A DNA stretch of 64,000 bases from CAZEQK01 sp964514395 (GTDB lineage Bacteria > Bacillota > Bacilli > Tepidibacillales > Tepidibacillaceae): assembly GCA_964514395.1 (NCBI GenBank), contig CAZEQK010000009.1, forward strand, positions 1 to 64,000. The letters are read 5' to 3'. Position 1 is the first letter of the stretch, and the number at the start of each line of letters is the position of its first letter. The notes beneath the pieces are model-generated. The model saw nothing but the letters and a program-made list of their open reading frames with translations. It ran no database searches and was not told the DNA's origin. A program made the translations under genes and the position numbers. Below are positions 1 to 9,080 of the stretch, one piece after another.

Positions 1-160
1 TAATTATAATGAAAAAATATTCACTAAAAGTAACTCCACTAAACATTAAAAAGATATATCCATAAAATGAGGCTTTAGGTTCTGATTGCTATAGTGATTA
101 TAAAATACATATTCCCCTACATTCTTATTCATGAATACCATATTTAACATCTTCATCAAT

Positions 161-937
161 CTATATTTTTTTTCTATAAAAAAAATTGTCGACAGTTTCA
201 AATTGATATTGATTAGGGTTAAATATTTGTTCTGTACTTCCAACAAATAAAATTCCACCTGTTTTTAAAGCTTTACTAAATTTCTGATACAATTGGTCCT
301 TTGCTTCATCCGTAAAATAAATCATTACATTTCTACAAATGATTAAATCATAATGATCATCAAAATGATCCTTCAATAAATCAAATTTACTAAAGGTTAT
401 GCTCTCTTTTATTTCCTTTCTCACATGATAAAGATTTGATTCATGAACTAAATATTTACTCTTAAATAAATCTGGCATCTCCTTTAAAGAACGCTCAGTA
501 TAGATTCCCTCTTCAGCCTTTTTTAACACTGTATCATCAATATCAGTTGCTAAAATACTTGCTTTAATATGAGGGAAGTAATGATTTAAAATCATTGATA
601 ATGAATAAGGCTCTTCACCTGTTGAACAGGCGGCACTTAATATTTTTAATCTATTTCTTTCACCTAATAATGGGATGATTTTCTCTTTTAAGACATCCCA
701 GCGACTTCTATTTCGAAAGAATTCTGATACATTTATTGTTATTCTATCAACAAATTCATTTAGTAAATTATTATTTTTTCCTAATGCTTGAAAGTAGTCA
801 TTAAAATTAGAAAAACCTCTTTTGTCTCGTAATGAAGTCAACCGTCTCTTCATTTGTGTTTCTTTATACATTGATAAATCAATACCTGTTTTTACCTTAA
901 TATTTTTGATGAATAAATGATAATCTTCTATTGTCAT
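161..937 (-). CDS. cheR: Chemotaxis protein methyltransferase CheR
   Basis: Transfers methyl groups from S-adenosylmethionine to glutamates on chemoreceptors in the cytoplasm, setting receptor adaptation. The 258-residue protein has the small N-terminal helical CheR domain (about 1-75, with the basic MKRRLTSLRDKRG stretch) followed by the SAM-binding domain; the SAM loop reads AACSTGEEPYS near residue 105, and ICRNVMIYF and VGSTE follow in the usual order. Length matches B. subtilis CheR (256). It lies downstream of ndk as in B. subtilis but is separated from it by a strong terminator, so it probably has its own promoter. The 3' end is very A/T-rich (FFYRKKI). Confidence 0.95.
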   Translation of the reverse strand: MTIEDYHLFIKNIKVKTGIDLSMYKETQMKRRLTSLRDKRGFSNFNDYFQALGKNNNLLNEFVDRITINVSEFFRNRSRWDVLKEKIIPLLGERNRLKILSAACSTGEEPYSLSMILNHYFPHIKASILATDIDDTVLKKAEEGIYTERSLKEMPDLFKSKYLVHESNLYHVRKEIKESITFSKFDLLKDHFDDHYDLIICRNVMIYFTDEAKDQLYQKFSKALKTGGILFVGSTEQIFNPNQYQFETVDNFFYRKKI

Positions 938-1035
938 GGTTGTGCCGACTTCCTTTCAAAACTATAATCATCCAAAAGTTAATATTCTATCTAAAATATA
1001 AAATCCCTTTATTTTTTTGTAAAACAATAGAACGA

Positions 1036-1078
1036 TATAAAAAAATAGCGTGCTGATATGAACAGCACACTATTTTTA
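1036..1078 (-). terminator. Rho-independent terminator after ndk
   Basis: On the minus strand AATAGTGTGCTG pairs with CAGCACGCTATT across a 7-base loop, followed by a run of T. It ends the ndk transcript before cheR. Confidence 0.85.
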
Positions 1079-1098
1079 TACAACTATATAGAAATTAA

Positions 1099-1542
1099 TT
1101 ATATCCAACAATCTATCTCTTTGGTATAGGTAACTAATTCTTCTTCTTTAAAAAATAGATTAATTTCTCTCTCAGCACTTTCTAAGGAATCTGAGCCATG
1201 AATGATATTCATGCCAAGGGACAAACCATAATCTCCTCTAACTGTTCCTTGAATAGCTTCAGCAGGATTTGTTTTACCCATCATATTTCTTGCAATCTGT
1301 ACGACGTTGTTTCCTTCCCAAACCATAGCAAAAACAGGCCCAGAAGTAATAAAGCTAACTAACTCTCCAAAAAACGGCTTCTCTTTATGCTCTTGATAGT
1401 GCTTTCCTGCTAATACTTCATCAATCATCATTAGCTTAGCACCAGCTAGCTTAAATCCTTTTTTCTCAAACTTTGCTACAATTTCACCAATTAAACTTCT
1501 TTGAACACCATCAGGTTTTACCATTAAAAAAGTTCTTTCCAT
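1099..1542 (-). CDS. ndk: Nucleoside diphosphate kinase
   Basis: Balances nucleoside triphosphate pools by moving the gamma phosphate of ATP to NDPs through a phosphohistidine. The 148-residue product matches the family's usual length; the active-site motif NIIHGSDS lies near residue 115 and the N terminus MERTFLMVKPDGV is typical. The frame stays open upstream to 1599, but the ATG at 1542 is chosen because GGAGG sits 8 bases before it and homologues begin there. It follows hepT after a 157-base gap and is followed by a terminator. Confidence 0.97.
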   Translation of the reverse strand: MERTFLMVKPDGVQRSLIGEIVAKFEKKGFKLAGAKLMMIDEVLAGKHYQEHKEKPFFGELVSFITSGPVFAMVWEGNNVVQIARNMMGKTNPAEAIQGTVRGDYGLSLGMNIIHGSDSLESAEREINLFFKEEELVTYTKEIDCWI

Positions 1543-1699
1543 TATAATTTCCTCCATTATGTAATCTTTTTTTCTACTTTCAGATAAGGTCCCACTCATT
1601 CATAGAGGGATTGCTGCCACAAAGATTTTACCAAAATAAACAATACTATTCAACAAAAACTATGCCTTATCATCAAATATGTATATCTTAAACAATCCC

Positions 1700-2665
1700 T
1701 TAATATGTTCTTTCGGCAATAAACTCACTAATATTGATTAGCGTCTTTTTCTCATTGATCTCTGGTATATTACTTAATGATTTTTTCGCCTTTTCCACGT
1801 ATTTTAAGGCTAATTGCTTTGAGTACTCAATCCCATCAGAAGTACGGATGAGGTCAATGATCTCTTCCATTCTTTTATTTACATGTCCTTCTTTTATAAT
1901 AGCCCTTAATTTTTCTTTTTCATTAGAATAATGTAAGCTATATAAGGCTGGTAACGTGATATTTCCTTGTCTTAAATCACTACCAGCAGGTTTGCCTAAT
2001 TGCTCCGTTGTACCAGTAAAATCCAAAATATCATCAACAATTTGAAATGCCATACCTACATTGTAGCCATAATGATATAAGCTTCTAACTGTTTCTTTAT
2101 CTGCATGACTAGCTAGAGCTCCCAATTTACAAGAAATAGCGATTAACAATGCAGTCTTCCTCTTTATCCTTCTTAAATAATTCTTCAAGGATTGACTCCA
2201 ATTATTAAAATCAGCTATTTGATCGATTTCTCCTTCACACATGCTAACAATTGCATTTGATAAGGTTTCGTGCATTTCCTGATTCTTAAATTCAGTGATT
2301 AAAATGAGTGCTTGAGCAAAGATATAATCACCAGTATACATTGCCACCTTATTGTCCCATTTCGCTTTAACTGTAAGCTTGCCTCTCCGTTGATTAGCAT
2401 CATCGATTACATCATCATGAACAAGCGTCGCCATATGTATTAGTTCTAATGCTGTTGCTACCTTTTTCAACGTATCAAATTGATATTCTCCAAAGTGCCC
2501 AGCTAGAAGTACAAATACTGGTCGTATTCTTTTCCCACCAGCTTTTAAAAGTTGGTGGGACGATTTATCTAAAGTGTTCTGATCTATTGCAATCGTTCTA
2601 GATAATTCATTCTCTATTTCTTTAATGTCCTTCTTCATTTTATAATAGATGTCAACAAGCTTCAT
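1700..2665 (-). CDS. hepT: Heptaprenyl diphosphate synthase component II
   Basis: Catalytic subunit of the two-part trans-prenyltransferase that makes the C35 side chain of menaquinone-7; it needs HepS. The 321-residue protein has the first aspartate-rich motif (VHDDVIDDANQRRG, about residue 82) and the second (QIVDDILDFTG, about 210), plus GGKRIRP near the N terminus. AGGTGA precedes the ATG by 7 bases. It is the last gene of the menaquinone operon, 44 bases after mqnA. Solanesyl or hexaprenyl product length cannot be excluded from sequence, but the hepS partner supports heptaprenyl. Confidence 0.95.
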   Translation of the reverse strand: MKLVDIYYKMKKDIKEIENELSRTIAIDQNTLDKSSHQLLKAGGKRIRPVFVLLAGHFGEYQFDTLKKVATALELIHMATLVHDDVIDDANQRRGKLTVKAKWDNKVAMYTGDYIFAQALILITEFKNQEMHETLSNAIVSMCEGEIDQIADFNNWSQSLKNYLRRIKRKTALLIAISCKLGALASHADKETVRSLYHYGYNVGMAFQIVDDILDFTGTTEQLGKPAGSDLRQGNITLPALYSLHYSNEKEKLRAIIKEGHVNKRMEEIIDLIRTSDGIEYSKQLALKYVEKAKKSLSNIPEINEKKTLINISEFIAERTY

Positions 2666-2709
2666 AAATTATTCACCTAAATTATTTTATTAGTATTTAT
2701 TCTGGAACT

Positions 2710-3576
2710 TCACACGATTCTATTTGTAATCTTTAGCTTACTAAAATCAATAACCTCAATTTGTGATTTTTTTTCTAAGAAGCCTAGCTTATTGGCTAAA
2801 TGATAGTAATAGCTTAACCCTTCCATTTGCTCCTCTGAAAAATCGTGAGTTAATCCCTTATAATAGTTTTCCCAAAATTCTTTAGAACCACCAAATCTTG
2901 ATATTGATTCTTCAATGATAACATGTAGATTACTGCGACCCATCTTCTTACTGTTGACAAACTCTTGATAGATACGAAATAACAGTTCAGGCTCCTTCTC
3001 TATTATTTCCCTTCTAACAGCCCACACAGCAAAAGTCATCCATTTATTTGTCCTTTTTAACCATTCACTACCCAAATCAATCAATTGATATTTATTATGC
3101 ACCCTATTATCCATATTAGCAAGTAATGCATCATCACCAATCAATAATGCAGCATCAGCAACTTCCATCATTTTCTCTAAATTTGGCTCCATTGAAATAT
3201 ACTTCGGTTTTCCACCAACAAACCATTCTAATATTATCCTTAAAAGATTGACAGATGTAGCAGAGGTATTCGTTAGGGCAACCATTTTATTAGCAATATC
3301 GCTGATATCAGACTTTAAAAATAATGAGATTGACCCAACCTTACCATGGGCACTTACGGATAAGTTAGGTAGTAAAATATAATCATCTGCATGCTCTGCA
3401 TAGGAAAATGAAGAAATAGGTCCAATGTCGATAGCACCATTTGCCATCTGTTTATTTAGTTGACTTGGTACCTGTGGAATTAATTCAACTTCATTTACAA
3501 ACTTTGCTTCGTCAAAAAAATGGGATATCGGCCATATATTAGAGTAGGTAATTCTTCCAATTCTAATTTTACTCAA
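2710..3576 (-). CDS. mqnA: Chorismate dehydratase MqnA (futalosine pathway)
   Basis: Predicted to convert chorismate to 3-[(1-carboxyvinyl)oxy]benzoate, the first step of the futalosine route to menaquinone. The 288-residue protein has the MqnA/MqnD periplasmic-binding-like fold signature: RIGRITYSNIWPISHFF at the N terminus, PSQLNKQMANGAIDIGPISSFSYA, LTNTSATSVNLLRIIL, and ALLIGDDAL. The start is TTG, with GGGGAGAT 7 bases upstream; this ribosome site overlaps the end of the ubiX gene, showing translational coupling. MqnA and MqnD are related, but the SNIWP and GDDAL context favours MqnA. The other early genes (mqnB, C, D) are not in this window. Confidence 0.88.
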   Translation of the reverse strand: MSKIRIGRITYSNIWPISHFFDEAKFVNEVELIPQVPSQLNKQMANGAIDIGPISSFSYAEHADDYILLPNLSVSAHGKVGSISLFLKSDISDIANKMVALTNTSATSVNLLRIILEWFVGGKPKYISMEPNLEKMMEVADAALLIGDDALLANMDNRVHNKYQLIDLGSEWLKRTNKWMTFAVWAVRREIIEKEPELLFRIYQEFVNSKKMGRSNLHVIIEESISRFGGSKEFWENYYKGLTHDFSEEQMEGLSYYYHLANKLGFLEKKSQIEVIDFSKLKITNRIV

Positions 3577-3578
3577 GT

Positions 3579-4175
3579 CTATTCATCTCCCCAACGTTTG
3601 AACAAAGAATGTGAAGTATTAATTGTATCTAATACTTTTCCAATTAAATGATCGATTAAGCTCTCTAAAGATTTTGGTTTATGATAAAATCCAGGCATTG
3701 CAGGGACAATATTAGCACCAATTTTAGAAAGCTTCAGCATATTTTCTAAGTGGATTGCATTTAGCGGTGTTTCCCTAGGAACGATAACTAACCTTCTACC
3801 TTCCTTTAGCATGACATCGGCTGTTCTTTCAAGTAAATTACTTGAAATACCATGAGCTATTTTAGATAAGGTTCCCATCGAACAAGGAATCACGATCATT
3901 CCATCTGACTTATATGATCCACTAGCAATTGGGGAATGAAAATCTCTTTGTAAATGATAAGAGAGAGATCCACCAAGCTTATTAAACTTAGCAGCTATCG
4001 TTTCCTCGCGATTAACAGTATCCCATTCAAGCTCTTCATTTAACACCTGCCACCCAGCTTCAGTGATAACTAGGTGAACCTTATGATTTAGCTTTAATAA
4101 TTCTTCTACTAATCGAACCCCATAGATCGCTCCACTTGCTCCAGTAATTCCAACTGTATATATTTTTGTCTCCAT
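3579..4175 (-). CDS. UbiX-type flavin prenyltransferase (probable MqnM)
   Basis: Makes prenylated FMN, the cofactor of UbiD-type decarboxylases. The 198-residue protein opens with the flavin-binding GITGASGAIYGVRL and carries IVIPCSMGTLSKIAHGIS, RRLVIVPRETPLNAIHLENML and AGANIVPAMPGFYHKP-like blocks in family order. Its ATG abuts the stop of the prenyltransferase gene and its partner ubiD lies two genes upstream in the same operon, so it most likely serves the naphthoate decarboxylase of the futalosine pathway (the role named MqnM). Confidence 0.9.
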   Translation of the reverse strand: METKIYTVGITGASGAIYGVRLVEELLKLNHKVHLVITEAGWQVLNEELEWDTVNREETIAAKFNKLGGSLSYHLQRDFHSPIASGSYKSDGMIVIPCSMGTLSKIAHGISSNLLERTADVMLKEGRRLVIVPRETPLNAIHLENMLKLSKIGANIVPAMPGFYHKPKSLESLIDHLIGKVLDTINTSHSLFKRWGDE

Positions 4176-5042
4176 TTATATCACCAAATCTATAAAAGTA
4201 AATGCAAAAACAATAACACTTAAAATGCCGTTCATCGTAAAGAATGCTGTGTTTAACTTAGACATATCTTTAGGTGAAATAATTGAATGCTCGTAATGAA
4301 GGATAAAATTAGCAATAACTACACCAACCAAATACAACCAGCCTAAACTGGTGATAAAGAAAAGATATACTAATCCTATAATGGTTAAAGCATGAGTGAT
4401 TCGTGCGATGATTAATGCTTTTTTCAACCCAAAACGTACTGGAATAGAATGTAAGCCATGCTGTTTATCAAATTCTATATCCTGTGTAGCATAAATAATA
4501 TCAAAGCCAGCAATCCAAAGTGCAACAGTGATAAATAAAATAATAGCTGGATAACTAATTTGATTGGTAACTGCAACCCATGCTCCTAATGGAGCCAATC
4601 CATCGGTAATACCAAGGATAAAATGACAGCTAGCTGTAAAACGCTTGGTATAGGAATATAGCACTAAAAACAAAACAGCAACAGGTAATAACTTAAAAGC
4701 AAGCTCACTTAACTGCCATGCAGAAACAAATAGTAATAGTAAAGAAGTCACAACAAATATAACAACCTCTGTCATTTTCAATTTCCCTGCTGGTATTGCT
4801 CTATTTGCAGTCCTCGGATTTATTTTATCAATAGCCCGATCGATTAACCTATTTAAAGCCATGGCAGCGCTACGGGCACCCACCATGGCCATTGTGATCC
4901 AAAAAAATTGCACCCATGTAGGAAAATGATGAAAAGCGTGAATACTTCCTAATACCATTCCTAAATAGGCAAAGGGTAATGCGAAAATTGTATGTTCAAA
5001 CTTTATCATATCTAAAATCGTTTTGGTTTTATTCAATACCAT
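4176..5042 (-). CDS. UbiA-type prenyltransferase (probable MqnP)
   Basis: Integral membrane enzyme that attaches the polyprenyl chain to an aromatic acid. The 288-residue protein has about eight hydrophobic segments and both aspartate-rich loops: NRLIDRAIDKINPRT near residue 63 and ATQDIEFDKQHG near 185. It is closer to the 4-hydroxybenzoate type than to MenA in motif form, but mqnA in the same operon makes 1,4-dihydroxy-6-naphthoate the likelier acceptor (MqnP role). It overlaps the end of the ubiD gene by 14 bases, indicating coupling. Confidence 0.88.
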   Translation of the reverse strand: MVLNKTKTILDMIKFEHTIFALPFAYLGMVLGSIHAFHHFPTWVQFFWITMAMVGARSAAMALNRLIDRAIDKINPRTANRAIPAGKLKMTEVVIFVVTSLLLLFVSAWQLSELAFKLLPVAVLFLVLYSYTKRFTASCHFILGITDGLAPLGAWVAVTNQISYPAIILFITVALWIAGFDIIYATQDIEFDKQHGLHSIPVRFGLKKALIIARITHALTIIGLVYLFFITSLGWLYLVGVVIANFILHYEHSIISPKDMSKLNTAFFTMNGILSVIVFAFTFIDLVI

Positions 5043-6486
5043 ACTCTTTCCACTTCCGATCTACGAGCTCTTTCACTTCATTGGACATATCCACATCATC
5101 AGGCCATTCTCTTAGATGTCCCTCAGATTGCCATTTCATCGTTGCATCAATTCCCATTTTCGAACCGATAAATGGTATTGGTGATGAATGATCCAAATCA
5201 TCTAAAGGGCCTTCTACAATGGTTACATCTCTTTTGGGGTCAATATTATTAAAGACTCGCCAAGCCACTTCTGAAACATTTTGAACATCTACTTCTTCAT
5301 CAACAATAATAATTAACTTGGTTAGCATCATCAATCCTAAGCCCCAGACTGCATTCATTACTTTCTTAGCATGGTAAGGATATCGTTTTTTTATTGAAAC
5401 GATCACACAGTTATGAAAAACGCCTTCTGGTGGCATATTCATATCCTTCACTTCTGGAAGCATGACCTTTAGTAATTGGAGAAATATTCGTTCTGTCGCT
5501 TTTCCTAAATAGACATCCTCCTGAGGTGGTTTTCCCACTAAAGTACTAATGTAGACAGGGTTTTTGCGGTGAGTTATGGCGGTTAAGTGAAAAACAGGAT
5601 ATAAATCTGCTAAAGAATAGTATCCAGTATGATCACCAAATGGTCCTTCCATTTTTAATTCATCCACATCTACGTACCCTTCTAAAACAATCTCAGCATT
5701 AGCGGGCACTTCAATATCTACTGTTTTACATTTAACAAGCTCAACAGGTGATTTCCTTAAAAAGCCTGCAAACATCATTTCATCTATTTCTGGAGGAAGT
5801 GGTGCTGTAGCGGAATAAATCACCGCAGGATCAGCTCCTATTGCTACTGCAACTTCCATTCTATTCGCTTTACCATCCTTTTTAAGCTTATGCTGATGTA
5901 ACGCTCCATCCTTATGTTTATGCCAATGCATACCAGTGGTTTTTTCATCATAAACATGCATTCTATACATACCACAATTTCTTGTGTTTGTGACAGGATC
6001 CTTCGTAAAAACTAATGGCATGGTAATAAATTTCCCGCCATCCTGAGGCCAGGTCTTTAGTATTGGAAACATGTCTAAACTAGGATTTTCAGTGATGATA
6101 ACCTCCTGACAAGCACCATTCTTAATAATTTTTGGAATAAACGACCCTATTTCAGCAAGCTTTGGTAAGGCTTTTATTTTTGCCATCAATCCAGTAGGAG
6201 ATGGTGTGTCTAAGAATTCCATGATTCTTTTACCAATGTCATCTAAATCATCAACCTCTAGAGCTAATTCCATTCTTTCATAGGACCCCATCGCATTCGT
6301 CAATACAGGAATATCTGAGCCCTTTACATTTTCAAATAATAGCGCACTTCCGCCACCAGGCATTTTTGATACTCTGTCTGTTATCTCAGCTATTTCTAAT
6401 TCGGGATCAACTTCCGTTTTTATTTTTTTAAGTAAACCCTTTTCTTCTAATATTTCAATAAAATGCCTTAAATCTTTGTATGCCAT
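5029..6486 (-). CDS. UbiD-family decarboxylase (probable MqnL)
   Basis: Prenyl-FMN-dependent non-oxidative decarboxylase, predicted to remove the carboxylate of the prenylated naphthoate in futalosine-type menaquinone synthesis. The 485-residue length fits UbiD. Visible family blocks are NCGMYRMHVYDEKTTGMHWH (about 168-187), VAVAIGADPA, EGPFGDHTGYYS (about 280), and GKPPQEDVYLG. It sits between menG and the prenyltransferase with 2 bases to menG and a 14-base overlap downstream. An aromatic acid decarboxylase of another pathway is possible but unlikely in this operon. Confidence 0.9.
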   Translation of the reverse strand: MAYKDLRHFIEILEEKGLLKKIKTEVDPELEIAEITDRVSKMPGGGSALLFENVKGSDIPVLTNAMGSYERMELALEVDDLDDIGKRIMEFLDTPSPTGLMAKIKALPKLAEIGSFIPKIIKNGACQEVIITENPSLDMFPILKTWPQDGGKFITMPLVFTKDPVTNTRNCGMYRMHVYDEKTTGMHWHKHKDGALHQHKLKKDGKANRMEVAVAIGADPAVIYSATAPLPPEIDEMMFAGFLRKSPVELVKCKTVDIEVPANAEIVLEGYVDVDELKMEGPFGDHTGYYSLADLYPVFHLTAITHRKNPVYISTLVGKPPQEDVYLGKATERIFLQLLKVMLPEVKDMNMPPEGVFHNCVIVSIKKRYPYHAKKVMNAVWGLGLMMLTKLIIIVDEEVDVQNVSEVAWRVFNNIDPKRDVTIVEGPLDDLDHSSPIPFIGSKMGIDATMKWQSEGHLREWPDDVDMSNEVKELVDRKWKEYGIE

Positions 6487-6488
6487 TT

Positions 6489-7217
6489 CTATCCCCTCTT
6501 ACGTCCGATGTGTAGAGCAGCTATTCCCCCTGTTAGAGGATAAACTTCAATTTTTTCCATTCCTACTTTTTCAAATATTTTTGCTAACTGCTTTTGATCT
6601 GGAAAGTGTGTCAATGATTCTGGCAACCAATGATATTGTTCATATTTATTCGTAAATACTTTTCCTAATAAAGGAAGCACTTTATAAAAATAAAAAAAGT
6701 ATAATTTTCTAAATAGTGGCCAATTAGGTTTTGATAACTCCAATGAAACAACCATTCCACCTGGCTTTACCACACGCATCATTTCAGATAATACAGTCTT
6801 TATATCAGGTACATTTCTTAATGCAAATCCTATTGTAACATAATCAAATCTATTGTCCTCAAAAGGAAGACTCATTGCATCACCATGCACCAATTCTATC
6901 TGCTTGTCCAAACTTAAGTGATTTACTTTTTTCTTACCAACCTCTAACATATTACTACTAAAATCAAGTCCTTTAATTTTACCATGCTTTGACGCCTTTG
7001 CTAAAGCTATCGTCCACTCTGCTGTACCACATGCGACATCTAAAGCTGTATCTCCAGCCTTTATATCCATTTTTTTCATCGTGAACTTGCGCCAAGCTTT
7101 ATGTCTTCTAAAACTAAGCAGGGTATTCATCACATCATATCGTTTTGCAATATTTTCAAAAACTGAATGGACGTACTCTTCCTTCTTCTTACCATTTACA
7201 TATATTGATTTCGTCAT
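6489..7217 (-). CDS. menG: Demethylmenaquinone methyltransferase
   Basis: Last step of menaquinone synthesis: SAM-dependent C-methylation of demethylmenaquinone (also called menH or ubiE). The 242-residue protein has the SAM loop ALDVACGTAEWTIAL near residue 60, GLDFSSNML, GDAMSLPF, and TIGFALRNVPD, all diagnostic for UbiE/MenG. Located immediately downstream of hepS as in B. subtilis, and 2 bases before the ubiD gene. Confidence 0.96.
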   Translation of the reverse strand: MTKSIYVNGKKKEEYVHSVFENIAKRYDVMNTLLSFRRHKAWRKFTMKKMDIKAGDTALDVACGTAEWTIALAKASKHGKIKGLDFSSNMLEVGKKKVNHLSLDKQIELVHGDAMSLPFEDNRFDYVTIGFALRNVPDIKTVLSEMMRVVKPGGMVVSLELSKPNWPLFRKLYFFYFYKVLPLLGKVFTNKYEQYHWLPESLTHFPDQKQLAKIFEKVGMEKIEVYPLTGGIAALHIGRKRG

Positions 7218-7285
7218 TAGTCTCCCCCCAAAACAATTTTCTAAAGCTTTACATAGGTTATTTCATAAATAATAACACTAAAAAA

Positions 7286-8173
7286 TTATATCTTTTCAAC
7301 AGCTTTAAATAAATGATATGAATGTCGAAATTGACTAATAATATATGATAACTCCCCAGTTATAAACCTATCTTCAATTTTTGATATTTGTTTTTCTACG
7401 ACATGGTGTGTGTTACTGATTAATTTTTCTAGCTTACCTTTTATATCATATTTTAAATATAAGCTTTTGAGCTTATTCATCGAATCAGATGTATTTGCAC
7501 CATTAACGAATAATTCTCGTTTTTCCTCAGCGCTTGAATAATAATTTACAAGATAATAGCTGAATTGATTACGATTCAAGTCAGTAGTGTACAATTCATC
7601 TGCTAAAGTAAATAATAAAGAAAGATTTTCAATAATTAATTGCCAAATATCTTGTAAATTGTCATCCTTCATATACTTTATAAATTGTGTATATAGCTTT
7701 GCATCTTTTGTTTTAAAAAGCTCTGTAAAATATTCAATAGATGCAAATTCATTAGATGTATATAATTTCATCTTTGAAATATTAATATCTCTAATCGCTA
7801 TTGCTAAATCCTCAATTGCATCTAATAAATTCGTTTTTGATAATAAAGCATAATATTGACTACTATAATAATCACCAGCTAGAATCGATAATTGTCTGTT
7901 TCTTATGCCATGTTCACTCACTTCTTTATGATTTGAAATGGTCTCATGTATATCAAGTCCTAATTGAACCAATCCTGCTGTTATGCAATATAGCTTTCTT
8001 AATTGTTTCGGTACAGAAGCATGGTATAAAGAAAGATTTAATAACTGAAGTCGATCCATAGAGATAGCTGGTAGTTTTACATATTTTTCAATAAACGTAT
8101 TTTGGGATCGTTTTTCTATTTCTAATATTATTTCATCCATTTCTATTTGAAAGGAGCTATGAGTCATTATCAT
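7286..8173 (-). CDS. hepS: Heptaprenyl diphosphate synthase component I
   Basis: Small non-catalytic subunit that partners HepT and sets chain length. Recognised from position (folE side of menG) and from the helical HEPPP_synt_1 pattern around residues 25-130: KYVKLPAISMDRLQLLNLSL, YCITAGLVQLGLDIHET, and LSILAGDYYSSQYYALLSK. At about 295 residues it is somewhat longer than the B. subtilis protein (251). The first ATG of the frame, 8188, overlaps GGGGGA, so the ATG at 8173, 7 bases after that site, is the better start. Confidence 0.85.
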   Translation of the reverse strand: MIMTHSSFQIEMDEIILEIEKRSQNTFIEKYVKLPAISMDRLQLLNLSLYHASVPKQLRKLYCITAGLVQLGLDIHETISNHKEVSEHGIRNRQLSILAGDYYSSQYYALLSKTNLLDAIEDLAIAIRDINISKMKLYTSNEFASIEYFTELFKTKDAKLYTQFIKYMKDDNLQDIWQLIIENLSLLFTLADELYTTDLNRNQFSYYLVNYYSSAEEKRELFVNGANTSDSMNKLKSLYLKYDIKGKLEKLISNTHHVVEKQISKIEDRFITGELSYIISQFRHSYHLFKAVEKI

Positions 8174-8263
8174 ATTATATTCCCCCATGACTTAAAGTAC
8201 TAAAAATCAATCTTTACGCACTCAAGTATACCACAATTATTAAAATGGTAACAGGAATTAACT

Positions 8264-8785
8264 TCAATCTTGTTTTATCACATTTCCGTAATTTAAACCG
8301 AAATTTTGGTCTAAAAATTCCTTATAATTAAATGGTGAATTAACATTCATTTTTTGATTCATTTCAATATCTGTCTTTTTTGCAGAAACAGCTACAAATA
8401 ATTTGTTCATATCATCCAAAAATACCCTTATAAGAATTTCTTTAACGTTCGCGCTCTCGACAAGGCTACTTCTAATTACTGTATATAAATCCTTATATAT
8501 TTCATTCGTATCTAATTTTTTATTTCGTTCAACAATAAAATCAATAGCTAATGTGTTTTGCTTCCATGATACTTTTTTTATGCTCATTTCTATCGGAAAT
8601 GATTCAACAAAATTGACAATATTTTTACTATTGATAAAACTGTTATTTTGGTGCTTAAATACTGCCTGATCATCGTTTAAATTGAAAATTTCCATATTGG
8701 GTATTAATGATAACATAAAAGCAATAATTACGGAAAGTAAGATTCCTGCCATCATTCCTTTTGATATATATTTAAAACCAATCAT
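8264..8785 (-). CDS. Hypothetical membrane-anchored protein
   Basis: Not recognised. The 173-residue protein has one hydrophobic segment near residues 11-30 (MAGILLSVIIAFMLSLIP) preceded by lysines, so the rest is probably outside the membrane. The remainder is a mixed alpha/beta domain with alternating hydrophobic strands (NTLAIDFIVE, VKEILIRVFLDD, LFVAVSAKK). It lies between tRNA-Pro and hepS, the place where B. subtilis carries mtrB (TRAP); it has no resemblance to TRAP. AGGTGA precedes the ATG. Confidence 0.7.
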   Translation of the reverse strand: MIGFKYISKGMMAGILLSVIIAFMLSLIPNMEIFNLNDDQAVFKHQNNSFINSKNIVNFVESFPIEMSIKKVSWKQNTLAIDFIVERNKKLDTNEIYKDLYTVIRSSLVESANVKEILIRVFLDDMNKLFVAVSAKKTDIEMNQKMNVNSPFNYKEFLDQNFGLNYGNVIKQD

Positions 8786-8905
8786 CGAATAATCACCTCC
8801 ATTATATTTTACAATTCATGAAGGCTATCTATGCCAGCTTGACCAAAAAATATAAAATATTTTTAAAACATCTCCTTTTATAGATACAAAAAAATATCGT
8901 AAAAC

Positions 8906-8930
8906 AAAAAAAATATCGCAATTGCGATAC
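8906..8930 (-). terminator. Terminator after tRNA-Pro
   Basis: Perfect palindrome TATCGCAATTGCGATA followed by eight T on the minus strand, 14 bases past the tRNA end. Confidence 0.85.
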
Positions 8931-8943
8931 TTCTTCTCTTTAA

Positions 8944-9020
8944 TGGTCGGAACGACAGGATTTGAACCTGCGACCTCACCCACCCCAAGGGTGCGCGCTA
9001 CCGAGCTGCGCCACGTCCCG
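8944..9020 (-). tRNA. tRNA-Pro (anticodon GGG)
   Basis: Full 77-base cloverleaf on the minus strand. The acceptor stem is CGGGACG/CGTTCCG with one G-U pair, the anticodon arm is CACCC-TTGGGGT-GGGTG giving anticodon GGG, the T arm carries GGTTCAAATCC, and CCA is encoded. Reads CCC/CCU codons. A terminator follows directly; an AT-rich region with TATAAT-like sequence lies upstream. Confidence 0.95.
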
Positions 9021-9080
9021 AATTGACCTATGATATATTATATATATTTTTATGAAAAAAACAAATATTTTATGATTCCT

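Noticed and set aside
46..258. Open frame on the minus strand overlapping the end of cheR
   Set aside because: It lies largely in another frame of cheR, is Asn/Lys/Ile-rich as AT-rich non-coding sequence is, and has no credible ribosome site or family match.
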